Origin: Tricholoma matsutake | Taxonomy: Eukaryota > Basidiomycota > Agaricomycetes > Agaricales > Tricholomataceae | Direction: 5' to 3' | NCBI GenBank assembly: GCA_026075535.2 | Contig: AP026544.2 | Coordinates: 3,472,001 to 3,536,000, forward strand | DNA: 64,000 bases | Shown here: positions 33,337 through 44,421 of the stretch, piece by piece | Layout: each line of letters opens with the position of its first letter | How positions within the stretch are numbered: the first letter of the stretch is position 1 | Notes under the pieces: generated by a model | The model's database searches: none | Told to the model about the DNA's origin: nothing | What the model saw: the letters and a program-made list of their open reading frames with translations, nothing else | Translations under genes and position numbers: made by a program

Positions 33337-34932
33337 AAGACTACCTCACCAACTGCACGCATGGAATTGTGGAGGATACTCCTTCATTTAGCAGTGTCCC
33401 TTGGTTGGGACGCACAACAGATAGATGTCAAAATGGCATTCCTCTATGGGTTACTGCTGGATGATGAAGTGCAATACATGGAACAACCTGCTGGATTTCA
33501 GGAACCCGGTAAAGAGGACTGGGTTTGGCAACTACAATGTGGTTTGTATGGCATGAAACAAAGTGGGTGGATATGGAATCAAACCCTCAACACCCAAATA
33601 ATTGATTGGGGGATCACTTGCTTATCTTGCGAATCCTGCATGTACTACCACAAGTCAGACTCTGGGACTATTATTGCAGCTGTCCACAGTGATGACTATC
33701 TGTCCATTGCAGACTCCACAAGCAAAAATGAATGCTTCAAGGATCAGATGAGGAAGGTATGGACAATTTCCAAGTTGGGCATGGCGTGTTTTATTGTTGG
33801 GGTTGCTGTCACCTGGGACAGGGCTAACAGAACTGTCATGTTATCACAGACAGTGCTGATCAATAAAATCGTCAAACAGTTTGGTCAAAAAGATGCCCAT
33901 CCGGTATCTGCACCTTTAGAGCCTGGTACCAAATTATGCCATGCAGATTGACAATCTATGTGTCTGGAGGACCAGGCTCAACTCAACAAGCTCCCCTACC
34001 AGTTACTTGTGGGTTGTCTACTCTACTTAGCCATCAGTATGCACCCCAATATGTCTTATGCCATCCAGCAACTCTCACAATACCTTGATTGTTTTTCCTT
34101 TGTACATTGGCAGGCAGCCACTAGGCTAGTGCATTACATCAAAGTTACCAGGGACCTTCAACTTCATCTTGGTGGTGATCAACCTATATCCCTCCATGCA
34201 TTTAGTGATTCTGATTGGGCTAACTGTCTCGATACACATCACAGTGTAGGTGGATATATATGCTCCCTTGGTTCAGGTGCCATCTCCTGGACAGCGTGTA
34301 AACAAAAGGTCATTGCAACTTCATCCTGTGAAGCTGAGTATGTTGCTGCATTTGAGACAGCCAAGGAATGTATCTGGGTGCGAACATTGCTTCATTCCAT
34401 TAATCATCAGCAATTGCCCCTGACAATAATCTACTGTGATAACTCTGCTACCAAGACCTTATCTGAAGACCCTCTCCTTCATTCCCACATTAAACATGTC
34501 GACATCAAATACCATTTCCTTTGCAAGTGTGTCCAATCGAATGAATTATGACTTACCTACATCAACACCCACAAGAATGTTGCAGACATGTTCACAAAGG
34601 TGCTAGATGTCAAACAATACACTTACCTACATGGCTTCCTTGGCCTCTGCTAACTCAATTCCATGCAAGGAGGAGTATTCACGGTGAGGAGGAGTGTTGA
34701 GAATGACACCATGAGTGCATGCAAACACTGTATTGCCAAATATGGATCTCAGCACATTAATTGATGTGTGTCCTATACTTAGTGCATCCCTTTGATGTGC
34801 GTGTTTGTATCCATGTCATGGATACCTTTATATGAACTTTCCTACCCTCTACATACCCTTACCCCTGAGGAGGGTACAAGGGTATACAGAGTCACACATT
34901 AGAAGATGTCAAACACCCATGATATCAGTATA

Positions 34933-36078
34933 CTGTACTAATACGACCAACTCTTCGGGTGGGTTGGTGCGTGACCTATTTTGACCATCTCTTCATCTCT
35001 TCATTGTTCTCTGCCTTGCGTGACATCCATCAACATCTTTTCATGGTCCACCACGATCACATATCACATTGTTCAATGTCCACTACCCATCAGTGGCCCC
35101 AACTAGACTTGGATGGGCAATGGCTGCCATGGCATGGGCTGTTACTATGTCATTGTGCTTTATATCTAGTGTACAATACATATTCTTTTGAAATCATAGG
35201 CATTTTTCAGTCAGAAAATGACCATACCCATTCCTCCTGACTTGAGAATTGCACTTCTGCTGTCTCCCAAGTTATCTGTTGCTGAATTCCTACAATTTCC
35301 TCTGCCATCTCAAACCCAAATCCACCCCCCCAACATCTCTCTTTACTGGTGCGATGCAGAACCAAACATGACACAGATTGGTCCTCACAATCTAAAAGAC
35401 CTCCCGATCCCTTCCAGTATTGTTCTGGGCAAACTTGTGAAGCAACCGAATCAGCTAGAGCAATCATGTTCCATATGCTATTCTCATCTACCATCATCAC
35501 GACACTCACGATTTCCGTTATGGATATTGACTTACTGGGTAGAGGTCTCATGCTTACGACAACATGTTCAACAACCCTGGGCCAGTGCTGAGTTGTATCT
35601 GGCAGTGCAGCATAAATGATGGAAGCTGGAAAATATCTGGAACCTTTGTGATGCTGCACATACAGCATTACTGAATCTTCCATGGGCCGGCAATGTCTGT
35701 GGGTTTGAGGAACCTGAGCCTAGGACAAAACTTGCTGCTTATCTTTCACAGAAATGGCTATCAACATCGCAGAGGTTGAAGGTGTAAAGATCGACACAAC
35801 TCACCTAGTTGAGAAACTTGAAGGCCGTGGTCACCAAACAAAGACAAAAAGTAAGTTCTACTCAGATGAATCGTTAAAGTGGTGGGCCAAGGGCAAGAAG
35901 GGAGAGCAATAGATGTTATTGGCGCTGCAGGCACTCTTTTTTAGTGGTTTTTTTTACTGTACTTAATTTCTATGGGAAATCTCTTCGAAACTCATCGTGA
36001 CGCATGACCATTTGAGAAAACTCTTCATTTCAGAAGCCAGCGTGATGTGTGACTGAAGAGTTGGTCGTATTAGTACAG
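34933..36078. mobile_element. TA-flanked TIR element with gene cargo (1,146 bp)
   Basis: It begins with CTGTACTAATACGACCAACT CTTC and ends with the exact inverse (24 bp perfect). It is flanked on both sides by TA (34931-34932 and 36079-36080). Imperfect inverted homology continues inward (GCGTGACC...TGACCATCTCTTC against GAGAAAACTCTTC). TA duplication suggests Tc1/mariner-type insertion, but no transposase is present. A plus-strand gene fragment occupies the interior. Confidence 0.8.
35218..35910 (+). pseudogene. Gene fragment carried by the TA-flanked element
   Basis: Open from 35218 (IPPDLRIALLLSPKLSVAEF) through YWCDAEPNMTQIG, CSICYSHLPSSRHSRFPLWI and YLAVQHK. After a TGA near 35617 the frame continues WKLENIWNLCDAAHTALLNLPWAGN and LAAYLSQKWLSTSQ. 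I recognise this order from a repeated mushroom protein family of unknown function; relatives may continue into a Ulp1-like protease region, but that part is not here. Later frames are broken. Either captured host sequence or an old transposon gene. Confidence 0.45.
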
Positions 36079-37561
36079 TAGTAACCCTTATGAAACTTGA
36101 TGACCTCTCTGACCACTCTTTGCAGTGCAAGTTGGGTTATTTCCTCTATGGTCCCAGCCTATTGAGTTATTCAGGCAAAGGAATTCTCCTAAAGACAGTA
36201 CTAGACTACTACCCTGTGCTTTTCAACATGCTAAAAGCTCAGATAATTAGTAAAAATGGATAGGACCATGTTTGAGCATCATCAGGAAACTATTTGAAAT
36301 AAACCCTTGCATCATACCCCCAAGGGTATTGAATACTCTCTATACCCTGGGGTACCATTACCCTTACCCCTGAAAACCCCTACCCTTGACCAAGGGTAAG
36401 GGTTTTGAAGGGTAAGGGTAAGGGTAACAATGAAAATACCCAAGGGTTACCCCTGCCAATCTCTATCAAGAATTGGTTGGATTTACATCTACTGGCTTCA
36501 CATTCTTCGAATCCCAATGCTTACAAATGCACTTCTGAGCCATATATAGAAACAAATTTAGGCTGGCCGGCAGACCCCCCCCCACCCCCATGTCACGGAT
36601 CAACATCCTGGGTACCCCTTGTCCCTACGTCATCTCATTAGTGCTACTAGACTTGCTATATACCTCAGTTATCATTACTCCCAATACGCTCAATGTTTGT
36701 AGATTGCTCTGTTAAATATGATATCTGTTCTTCCACTCAGCTCTGGGTTGGGGTGCCGAGACTCGTCTGTTGTGAGCTGTGCTCCTTCATGGTGTAGTCT
36801 TGTTTTTCCCCTTCAGACTTTTTGTCCGTTAGTGGGACTAACGATGCTCCAAAGATTCTGATTGTGATCCTTGCTTTCCACTTTCAAGTATCACACTTAT
36901 CGCGTTCCACAGACGCGGCTGTCACGTGACCAACATCATGTGCTGCACCTGACAGTTCTCCCAGAATCTTCCCCCAAACCTTGGAAAATCTTATTTGCAA
37001 CGTGTTATCAAATAATATTTTACACTGAACTCAAACTCAGATATAACAAGTGCGGCCATACAAAGCCTAGGTTTGTGATAGTATTTGTTGCGTGTGGCGC
37101 AAGTGTGGCGGGGCATAGCCACTACTCACGTGGACCTGAAAATGATATCCCTTTTGGGGACCTTGATGTCACCCGACCCATCCCTGGGGTGCTTACCACG
37201 TTGAGCCTTCCACATTTGCGCTTCCCTTTGTGAAGTCTTTCCATTACCTCCTCATGTTATGTGTCCCTGAAACACCTGCCGTCTGTTTCGGTGCCACAAG
37301 AAATTACAGGCGTTCCTTCGGCATCAACGCCTTGTTTTCAAATGGGCAGTATACTTGTTCCTTCCATCTACTTACCTCGAATGACACCTACAACCGGCTA
37401 TGCAAAAGTATGTATCCGCTGGACGACCTTGTTCTATTTCTCCTCTAAACTCCCAATCTCTCTATACTCCTTCACACCCTCTTAATTATCCCAGTCTGCC
37501 TCGTATCTTCCATTAAACCGCCCCGCCTTTGGCAATCACTTGAGCAGATCATTTAGACAGC
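36079..37561. other. Region upstream of STE3
   Basis: 36310-36450 is built of ACCCTTACCC/GGGTAAGGGT repeats in both orientations. From about 36640 the sequence becomes CpG-containing and loses repeat character. A perfect 10-bp palindrome GTCACGTGAC (36921-36930), a CACGTG/E-box-type site, lies about 630 bp before the STE3 ATG. Short frames at 36871-37485 resemble nothing I know. No CaaX-ending pheromone precursor was seen. Confidence 0.4.
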
Positions 37562-39511
37562 ATGCATGCTGAACTACCTGTCATTTCCTTCCTTTGTTTT
37601 GCCTTTCTAGTAGTATTTATACCAATCCGCCGCGTCCGCTGCAACGTGGTGAACCTGGCCATAGTTTCTTGGCTGGCTGGCTGTAACCTCGTTCATGGCA
37701 TCAATTCACTCATCTGGTCAGGAAATGTCGATATTCGCGTACCTGTATGGTGTGATATTGGTTAAGTGATTTCTCGTATTCTGCAGCGGTCTTGTTCCTG
37801 ACGGTATACCATTATACATAGTAACGAAGCTCCTGTTGGCTACTATGGTGGCGATATCTGGGGCAATTTTATGCATGTCGTATCGCTTGGAGCTCCTGTC
37901 GTCTACCCGACCTATCTCCGTCGACCCCAAGAGTCAGCGGAACCGCTTGTTAATAGACTTTGTATTCTGTTATGTCGTCCCTGTAATCTACATGGTCATG
38001 CGTATGTTGTTCATCTGTAGATCATGCATATAGTGCTTATTATATTTTCGCAGACTTTGTCGTTCAAGATCACCGGTTTGATCTCGTTAAGGACATGGGC
38101 TGCTCCGCTTCAATACATCCATCATCCCCTGCGTTAATCCTCATGTGGATACCTCCTCTAATCATCTGTAGCATATCTCTCTATTTCTCTAGTATGTTCA
38201 TTTCTGCTATTCCGGAGACGCAAGACTAATTATCAGCCCGCGCAATGCACAATCTCGGAAAAATGCCTTACAATGAATTCTCAAGACACATCGAATCTCG
38301 ATCACCCATGACGTCATCACTCTTTTACCGTCGTATCGCGACTTCATTTATTATCACCGGATCGCTATGCGTAATCTGCCTCTTCTCGGTGTTCTCCATC
38401 TCCACATTCGAGTCGTGGACCTCGTGGTCTGCGGTTCATGCCGAATTTTCGGTTATCGATGTTGTCACAGCCCCGGCCGACGTTGAGAGTATCCTAGTGA
38501 CATGGTGGGGTATTCCGACGGTGTCGATGATATATATTTTCCTTTCTTTTGTGATCGGAGAGGAGATGAGGGATGCGTTGAAGCGGACCCGTCGTGAGCT
38601 GCCGGAGCTGGTGTCTCGAATGAAAAAACCTCTCTCTGATTTTCCGATGTTCTTATCAAGACAGTAAGTGGTAGCGGGCCTTCAACCTCGTGTGAACATC
38701 GCTGACGTCAAAGGAAAGCAGTATTACGATTACCCAAGAGGCGTCGGAGAGCTTTTCACTATCCCAGTCACTCAGTACACCGCGACCCCGCCCACAGACG
38801 CTCGAGCTCAAATCCGGTTGGGATGACATGCTTGATGACAAGAAATCAAAGCGGTGGATTCCTGGCACTAAATACCAAACTTCCACCGCTGCTTCCGATT
38901 CTCCTAATTCTAGTCTCACATCTATCTCCGAGGATGATATCTTTACAGCAGCTACTAGGGATTATCTAATTTCACCTACGGCAAAGACACTTGGCCTACC
39001 TGGATTCAGTCCAACTACGCTAATGTCTCTTCCTCCAGTCCATACCTCCGGTAATCCTACATTTGACGTTTCTCCTCGGCCATTTATACATCCTCCGACG
39101 GTGAAATCTCACAGTGCCCCACCTCAGGATATCCCGGAAGATGCGAAATCAACTACTAGTATCTCGTCGATTTTTGACGCACCCTGGCCTCTCCCACCCC
39201 CATCACCCGCCAGCATCGCTCCTTTCCGTAATTTTTCGCGACCGCGGTCAACTTCACCTGCGGCATTTAATGTTAATTCCGGATACCCTGTATACCCTAC
39301 CACTGCTACATCACGCAGGCAATCCAGACCCTTCCAAGACTTTGTTCCCTCTGCCCAAGGTGTTCACACTACACCTCAGGCAACGGTATTTGTCTCCAAG
39401 CGTCCGAGCTTGAACAGCTTGAGACGAACGTTGAGCAGCGAGAAGTTTGGGTTCAATGGAACTGCACCTGGTGATGTTATCTATGTGACAGTTGTCAAGG
39501 AGACTGTTTGA
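37562..39511 (+). CDS. STE3: STE3-type pheromone receptor, five exons, intact
   Basis: Exons 37562-37760, 37822-38001, 38054-38191, 38237-38663 and 38722-39511 join in frame to 577 codons plus TGA. The introns are 61, 52, 45 and 58 nt, with GTTAAG, GTATGT, GTATGT and GTAAGT donors and CTGAC/CTAAT-like branch sites. The product is a class D, Gα-coupled plasma-membrane receptor for lipopeptide mating pheromones. Seven hydrophobic spans are visible: VISFLCFAFLVVFIPI; VVNLAIVSWLAGCNL; LLLATMVAISGAILC; LLIDFVFCYVVPVIY; ALILMWIPPLIICSI; SFIITGSLCVICLFS; TWWGIPTVSMIYIFL. Family marks include WCDI before span 3, HRFDLVKDMGC after span 4 and the RxxxxF loop after span 5. The ~260-aa C-terminal tail is Ser/Pro-rich and cytosolic. 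No stops or frameshifts, CpG retained. Whether it is a mating-type receptor or a non-mating paralogue cannot be told; no pheromone gene is adjacent. Confidence 0.92.
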
Positions 39512-39890
39512 TATGTATGGCTGTTTGATATGTATGGTTCTTCGAACTTCTTCTCTCTGTTCTGATGCACTTGTATTCAGTTTCGGTGCCATTCTTTCGT
39601 TCCGTCTTCTGCAGTTGCAAAAAAATATTCGCCAGCTTTATCAATCTGTCCATCGTTTACTTAATGACCAGTGTAGCCTAGTATTCCACTGTATCATAGA
39701 TTTGCATCAATTATCAATATGTTGATGGCCAGTTTACTGAGGTATTGGAAATTCTTGGGAAATTCCTGATGTTGGATTATATAATCTGTCACTGTTTAAT
39801 CAGTGCTTAACAGACCATAGTTTGCACACACAAGTGATGTAGCAATCCATGTCTGGTTATATGGTATCCTTGTTCTGTTGAACCCTATAA
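39512..39890. other. STE3 3' flank
   Basis: A direct repeat TTTGATATGTATGG occurs right after the stop (39508-39538). The remainder is A/T-rich non-coding sequence with no gene seen. Confidence 0.4.
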
Positions 39891-39964
39891 GACCTGATAG
39901 CTCAGTTGGTCAGAGCATCTGGTATATGTCCAGGAGGGCCTGGGTTAAATCCCCAGTCTGGTCA
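39891..39964 (+). other. tRNA-like pseudogene
   Basis: A 74-nt cloverleaf can be drawn: acceptor GACCTGA/TCTGGTC with one mismatch, canonical D arm (TAGCTCAGTTGGTCAGAGC), anticodon stem TCTGG/CCAGG, and T stem CTGGG/CCCAG. But U33 is A (loop TATATGT, anticodon position TAT) and the B box reads GGTTAAATCC with the C56-equivalent lost. Likely a tRNA pseudogene or SINE head. Confidence 0.55.
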
Positions 39965-42128
39965 TCTTTTCTGCATTCCTACAGTCCCACCTGTCCCATG
40001 CAGTCCCATCCACCTTGTATAGTCCATTTATCCTCACAACAGGTGGCTCAAAGCCTAAGGCTCCAACCATTTAGTTTATGTTTACTTGACCAAGGTCAAG
40101 TATACATAAACAGTAGTCTAAACAGTATATACATTAGTATTTCATGAAAGCATTGGAGAATTTTATTGAGCTAACTAATGGTGGCATGAAGTGAGGGGCC
40201 ACAAAAGTAATTACTGATAGAAACAAAAAACCTTGCATTTTGTGCAGGGGAGGCTGCCCAACGAGTGGTTGCTCATGGAGGTGGTTGCTTCCATGTCTCT
40301 TGTCCCCATCATCCACGTTAGCACCCTTCATCTGCTCGCAGTGGTGGTGCCCTCCTCTCCTAGTTGTTCACCCTTGCTGGTTTCCCCCCACTGTTCATGG
40401 TTTGTCCCCTTTGTTCATCGTTGTCATCATCCGAGTCCCTGTCGTCCCCGTTGTCACCTGGTCCCTGCCTTGGTCCTGGATGTCTTGATTGCCGTCGTCC
40501 TCGTCATCCTCACAGTTTTTCTCACCTCACGATCCTTGTCACCCATCCCTCATTGCTCCCCATTTCCACCCCACGAGCAGTTGCTCGCGGCAGTGGTTAG
40601 GGGTGCTGTGGTGGTGGTGGTGGCCATGACCATGTGGTCCTCCTGGTTGTTGTCTTCCTGTCATGTTCTGTGGTGTCAGTTCATTGGGTTCATCCTAGTG
40701 GTAGTTGTCCTCCTCGTTGTCCTCCCTGTCACCATCATCATCCTCCCCATTGTCCTCATTTTTGTCTGTCATTACCAGGTGATGGGTGCTGGGTTTGTGG
40801 TTGATCTGGGGGTGGATGTGAGTTGGGGTGGGTGGAGATGAGAATAAGGGGTGTACCTAGCAGATATCCCACTCCTCAGGTCTCCTGACACCCCTCCATG
40901 GTCTCCAACACCCAAATGAGAGCTTCACATCGAGAGGGTCATTACATGCATTGTTGGCTGTTGTCAAGCTGAAAACACTGGGAAAAGAACATTTGGCTAT
41001 TTATAGTTGAAGAGAAATAAACAAAAAAACTCACTATTTCAATGGTAGCTCTGGTGACTCATGAGAATACAAGTTATGATAGAAAAGAAAAAGGAGATTA
41101 TTAGTAGTGAAAAGAACAAGAAAAGGAGGAAGAATTACCTATTAAAAGAATCCTTACTACAGCAAGTGTCACAGTGTAATAACAATGATCATTGAGGAGT
41201 TGATCATCATTAGTCATGTTCCCACAGTCTCAACATGTCGCATTTTTTGTGTGTATTGACTCTATTGAGCATTCCCTAGATATATTTAAGCCATTTGTAG
41301 GTAGTATGTAGCAAGTAGTGTGTCAGACCACTACTTCTACTTAAACTGTGTAACCATCTATATACTGTTTAACTACTGTATACATGACTTTGGTGACAAG
41401 GGGGTATACATAAACATAAACATATATGATATAAACTGTGTAAAATGGTTATATAGATAGAACGGTTGGAGCCTTATCAAAGGATGCATTTGCTGGTGTC
41501 CTTGCACAGAGAGTCACAACCACCCTACCTGGGGGTCTAAAGGTGATGAAGCTACATCCATTAGGGTATAGATCCAAACTTACCTTGGTATCTGAAGAGA
41601 AGTGTAAGCCATTTCTCCTCAAATTCATGGCACTAAAATTCTCCTTTGACAAATTTACAGACATTGTGTGGGGCTTTCTGGTCAAAATAGAGACAGACTG
41701 TCAAGCCTTGCATTACATCCTCCTCAGTGACAATCTCAATGCAATGTATGCACACTGGCATAATGGGGTGCTCACACACAATATTGGGGGTGTATGACAC
41801 ACACCAGGTGTCAGTCATCAATATGAAGATACACCTAAAAACCCCATGGATGGCAGTAAATGGAGTTTCAGTCCAGATGCCCACAAGATCTCAGGATTGG
41901 TCAATGACATCTTCCAGGTCAAAATCTCTGATGAGCATGCAGCACTTTGGAAATTGGAACCAATCCTGGGATGAGCCTATCTTTACACAGGTTATTGACA
42001 CATTACTTGAGCTGGATCAGGGTACACACTTATCTGAATGCATGTGTGCACACCATCATACACTCAATTATGCCATTATAGATGGAAAACTCTGGTTCAT
42101 TGGTGGAGGCACAGGTGTCTGGGCATGA
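39965..42128 (+). pseudogene. Gypsy RT/RNase H-integrase relic, split by element E
   Basis: Left of element E the frame reads PFILTTGGSK; right of it (41477) it continues KDAFAGVLAQRV, then LKFMALKFSFDKFTDIVWGF and IETDCQALHYILLSDNL (RNase H). Next, PDAHKISGLVNDIFQV and, in a shifted frame, TQVIDTLLELDQGTHL and YAIIDGKLWFIGGGTGV (start of integrase). Stops and a frame change are present, and coding ends at about 42128. Belongs to an Agaricomycete gypsy family distinct from the full element at 550-6593. Confidence 0.65.
40056..41476. mobile_element. Non-autonomous hAT-like element E (1,421 bp)
   Basis: Perfect 13-bp TIRs TAAGGCTCCAACC...GGTTGGAGCCTTA. The 8-bp flanks are TCAAAGCC and TCAAAGGA (6 of 8 match). 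Excising it restores the gypsy RNase H frame, confirming TCAAAGGA as target. Subterminal ATACATAAACA motifs occur on both sides. The interior contains GAGTGGTTGCTCATGG and GAGCAGTTGCTCGCGG palindromic motifs (about 40265 and 40578) and C-rich exon-like sequence. A module-like GTGAGT donor (minus, about 41030) lacks the hairpin. The 202-codon frame here is low-complexity and hydrophobic and I do not count it as a gene. Confidence 0.82.
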
Positions 42129-42846
42129 TAAAAGTGTGAGTGCCAGATAGGTAAGCTACAATGTACCAAATAATATGGTCTATCAAATGCGTACAGTGTA
42201 TCGAATGATATGGGTTTGGTGGACGCCGTCGAACGCTCTCATAGTATGTATAACATATACTAGTATCAAATGAATACACTTTTACAATTCTTGCTTGTGA
42301 TACACTATGAAGAATGTTAATATACAGATCAGAGATACCGTTGGACATGGTACTTGGCAACGGCAACAGCAATGGCATTGGGATCAGCATAGATATATGG
42401 CATCGGCATCAGGCTAATGGTCTTGGTATAGATGTGCATAGGAAACTGTATGGCCTAGCTATAGGCAATGACCTATCAAACGGGATCAGCTTGCCAACCC
42501 GATTGGTGTTGGTCAATGCTGCTGATGCCGCCTAAGGAAATTTCCTGATGCCGAAGGCTATATAGTGACATGTATGATAAATGCCTCAATTAGCAATCAT
42601 TCATTTGTTGTATGCAGACCTATGAAATGGGTCAGCACTGGCACTGGCAGAAACTAAAAATTTACTGACATTGGCAGCAGCAGACGCATAATACAGACCT
42701 TCATGAAATCAGAGATCGGCATCAGAATTGAGCATGGCACTGGCACCGGGATTAGGGATCGGGCAGAAAATGGTTGGTGTTCCAGAAGCACCAACAATTA
42801 TTACTACATGTTCATGTATAGAATATGTAAATGAAATAAATGAGCA
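42129..42846. repeat. Repeat-rich flank of the KDZ block
   Basis: 42205-42300 resembles the duplicated segment at 18345-18690. 42355-42420 and 42625-42760 are GGCATT/GGCATC-rich. No gene seen. Confidence 0.4.
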
Positions 42847-44421
42847 TCATCCATCATCCATAGTGTCCATATCATCAGAGCCACGCAACCAAGTGTCATC
42901 AACATAATCAAAGTCTGCATGAGTGTAGATAGGCAGCGTGATGTGAGAAGGAGTGGGGTGCTCTATCTGGGAGGTGCTGGGGGACTCATCACTAAAATTG
43001 TGCTCTGAGTTAGAATCGGCACTGGCATCATTGGCATCAGCATTGGATTCACCCTGAGGTCCAGTAGAATCTGTCTCTGATGATGAGAGAAAAACATCTG
43101 CCCCATCAGATGTGGTGGCAAAAGCTGATAGGGGATTTGAGGGTGGAGATGAAGAGGTAGAATCATCGAGGTAGAAGTCAGCAGCATCAATGCCGGTTGG
43201 GGAACCCATAGGGGCAGATGATGAATCAGAACCATATGCCATGGCTGCCTGAAGGGCGGTATGCTGATCAGCATCATTTACTACATCATCTTCACCTTGC
43301 CAAACCATGAGTGCCTCAGCATTGGCAGCGGCAGCGGGGACAGGATTGGTAGTGGGAACGGGGACAGAATTGGAATTGGCATTGGCAGCAGAGAGATCGG
43401 CATTGGCAATGGGGACTGAAGCAACAGGAGCAGGGACAGGAACAATGGGAGCAGTCCCAGCATTGGACACATTGGATTCAGTGTCTGAAAAATATAGGCC
43501 AGCATTGTGACCAGTAACCGTGGGTGGTCGACTGTAGGCAGAGACAACTGTTGGGAGACTTGGTGCATCTGACCACTCCTTCTTTTGCTGCATGCCATCA
43601 GGTAGAGACCCTGCATACCCAGAATGCTGTGCCTTTCCCTTGCCCTTGGTTGCCTGATTGATTGCTAAAACCTCATTCTCTGCAATATCAACACCCCAGG
43701 TCCACTTGTAGGAGGTTGGGGGAAGGGCCTTCAGGCGCTCAAGTTCAGCCTGTGCATGTGCAGATACCAGTTCCAATTGTCTTCTTATGGCTGACCATCT
43801 CCAAGTGTGTCCACAGTTGTTTTTTGATGCCGATGCCGGTGCCAGTGCCGTTGTTAACTTACGTGGTTTGGACTGAAGCTCCTTGAGCAGGGCTAGCTCA
43901 TGAAGCCATTGAAACCCTGCTGATTGCCTGACATTCACATTCATTGCAGCCTCTGCTGATGATTTGCAGCCATCTATGAAGTCCCGCATCCCGCATGCTT
44001 CATTGAACAAATCCCCAATGAGAGCCTGCAGGTCGATGCAAGATCGGCAGTTGGCTCAGCCATTGGCAGCATTGTCTGCTGGCTGGCTATCGGTGGGCGG
44101 TGAGCTGGTGATCACAGGACCAGGGATATACTGCCAATAGCTATCGAGGCACTTATCCAGGGTGTCACTGGCGAAAATTTGCCCCAGTGCCGGTTCACTA
44201 TTGTGGCTCCACCAATCACATACATATGAATCCACCAGATGGCTAGGACCATCGCTGGCAACACCATCATCCAATGAGGCCAAGAGAGACAGATGGAACC
44301 CAAGCGGTAGGTGGTCCAAATTCACATTGGGGAGACTGTCGGCCAAGGACCGAAGAAGGATCAGCACATCCATCATAAGGCTGATGGAGGTGCTGATGCC
44401 GATCCAAGACATGACATACAT
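42847..44421 (-). pseudogene. KDZ-block gene X, hypothetical with one TGA
   Basis: From the ATG at 44421 one frame runs to 42847 with a single internal TGA at 44056-44058. N-terminal part: MDVLILLRSLADSLPN, LPLGFHLSLLASLDDGVASD, VDSYVCDWWSHNSEPALGQIF, an order I recall from repeated mushroom proteins. After the stop: FNEACGMRDFIDGCKSSAEA, WRWSAIRRQLELVSAHAQAE (helical), then a long Ala/Asn/Pro/Ser-rich acidic tail containing N-A-N/A-N-S repeats from GGCATT-type DNA. Function unknown. It lies just downstream of the KDZ transposase relic on the same strand and probably travels with it. Confidence 0.5.

Larger units (their letters stand above)
29391..34668 (+). pseudogene. pol: Copia pol polyprotein relic
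   Basis: Segments in order: end of protease and linker (RSDFLTLCLTQP...LYIPNLTVRLISVGVL); pre-integrase zinc finger (WHHRLGHANYQS, then CESCVLGK); integrase core with VDLSG and TDNGEL Asp residues; integrase remainder after the first solo LTR (AKAHTMQIYSGLPAYLWDKF); acidic linker (LESLQFEDDPRTWEEAKN); RT start (VFHIKHDETGKAVRWK...FKGFEQIYGKDY); RT after the second solo LTR (DVKMAFLYG, GLYGMKQSGW, and VHSDDYLSI where YVDD is usual); RNase H (DSDWANCLDTHHSVGGY, EAEYVAAFETAKECIW). In-frame TGA at 29667, 32409, 33949 and 34549, plus a late TAA near 34651. A 2-nt AT duplication precedes the second LTR. Inactive. Confidence 0.88.
29391..34932 (+). mobile_element. Ty1/copia retrotransposon relic (5'-truncated)
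   Basis: Coding order is integrase before reverse transcriptase, which defines copia. The gag and protease catalytic part are missing; repeat D abuts at 29390. The 3' end has a purine-rich tract (GGTGAGGAGGAGTG, 34681-34694) followed by a 3' LTR beginning TGTTGAGAATGACACC. The LTR is cut or ended by the TA-flanked element at 34933. Two solo LTRs are nested inside (30276-31483 and 32629-33336). Confidence 0.85.

Noticed and set aside
36400..36430. GGGTAAGGGTAAGGGTAA run as a possible telomere repeat
   Set aside because: The unit is GGGTAA, not GGGTTA, the run is only a few units long and both orientations are mixed. It fits subterminal repeats of a TE better.
36640..37561. Pheromone precursor gene upstream of STE3
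   Set aside because: No short frame ending in a Cys-aliphatic-aliphatic-x motif was found by eye on either strand.
37761..37786. 26-nt first intron in STE3 (ending CTGCAG)
   Set aside because: Too short for a fungal intron and it would give GLVPDG in place of the conserved CDI-V-TK region. The 61-nt intron ending ACATAG keeps the family pattern and frame.
39891..39964. Functional tRNA gene next to STE3
   Set aside because: U33 is replaced by A and the B box is altered (GGTTAAATCC), so it is recorded as a tRNA-like pseudogene.
40233..40841. 202-codon hydrophobic frame as a membrane protein gene
   Set aside because: Low-complexity Val/Leu/Pro/Ser translation of C/T-rich repeat DNA inside element E. 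Similar frames appear on both strands of every module-bearing repeat.
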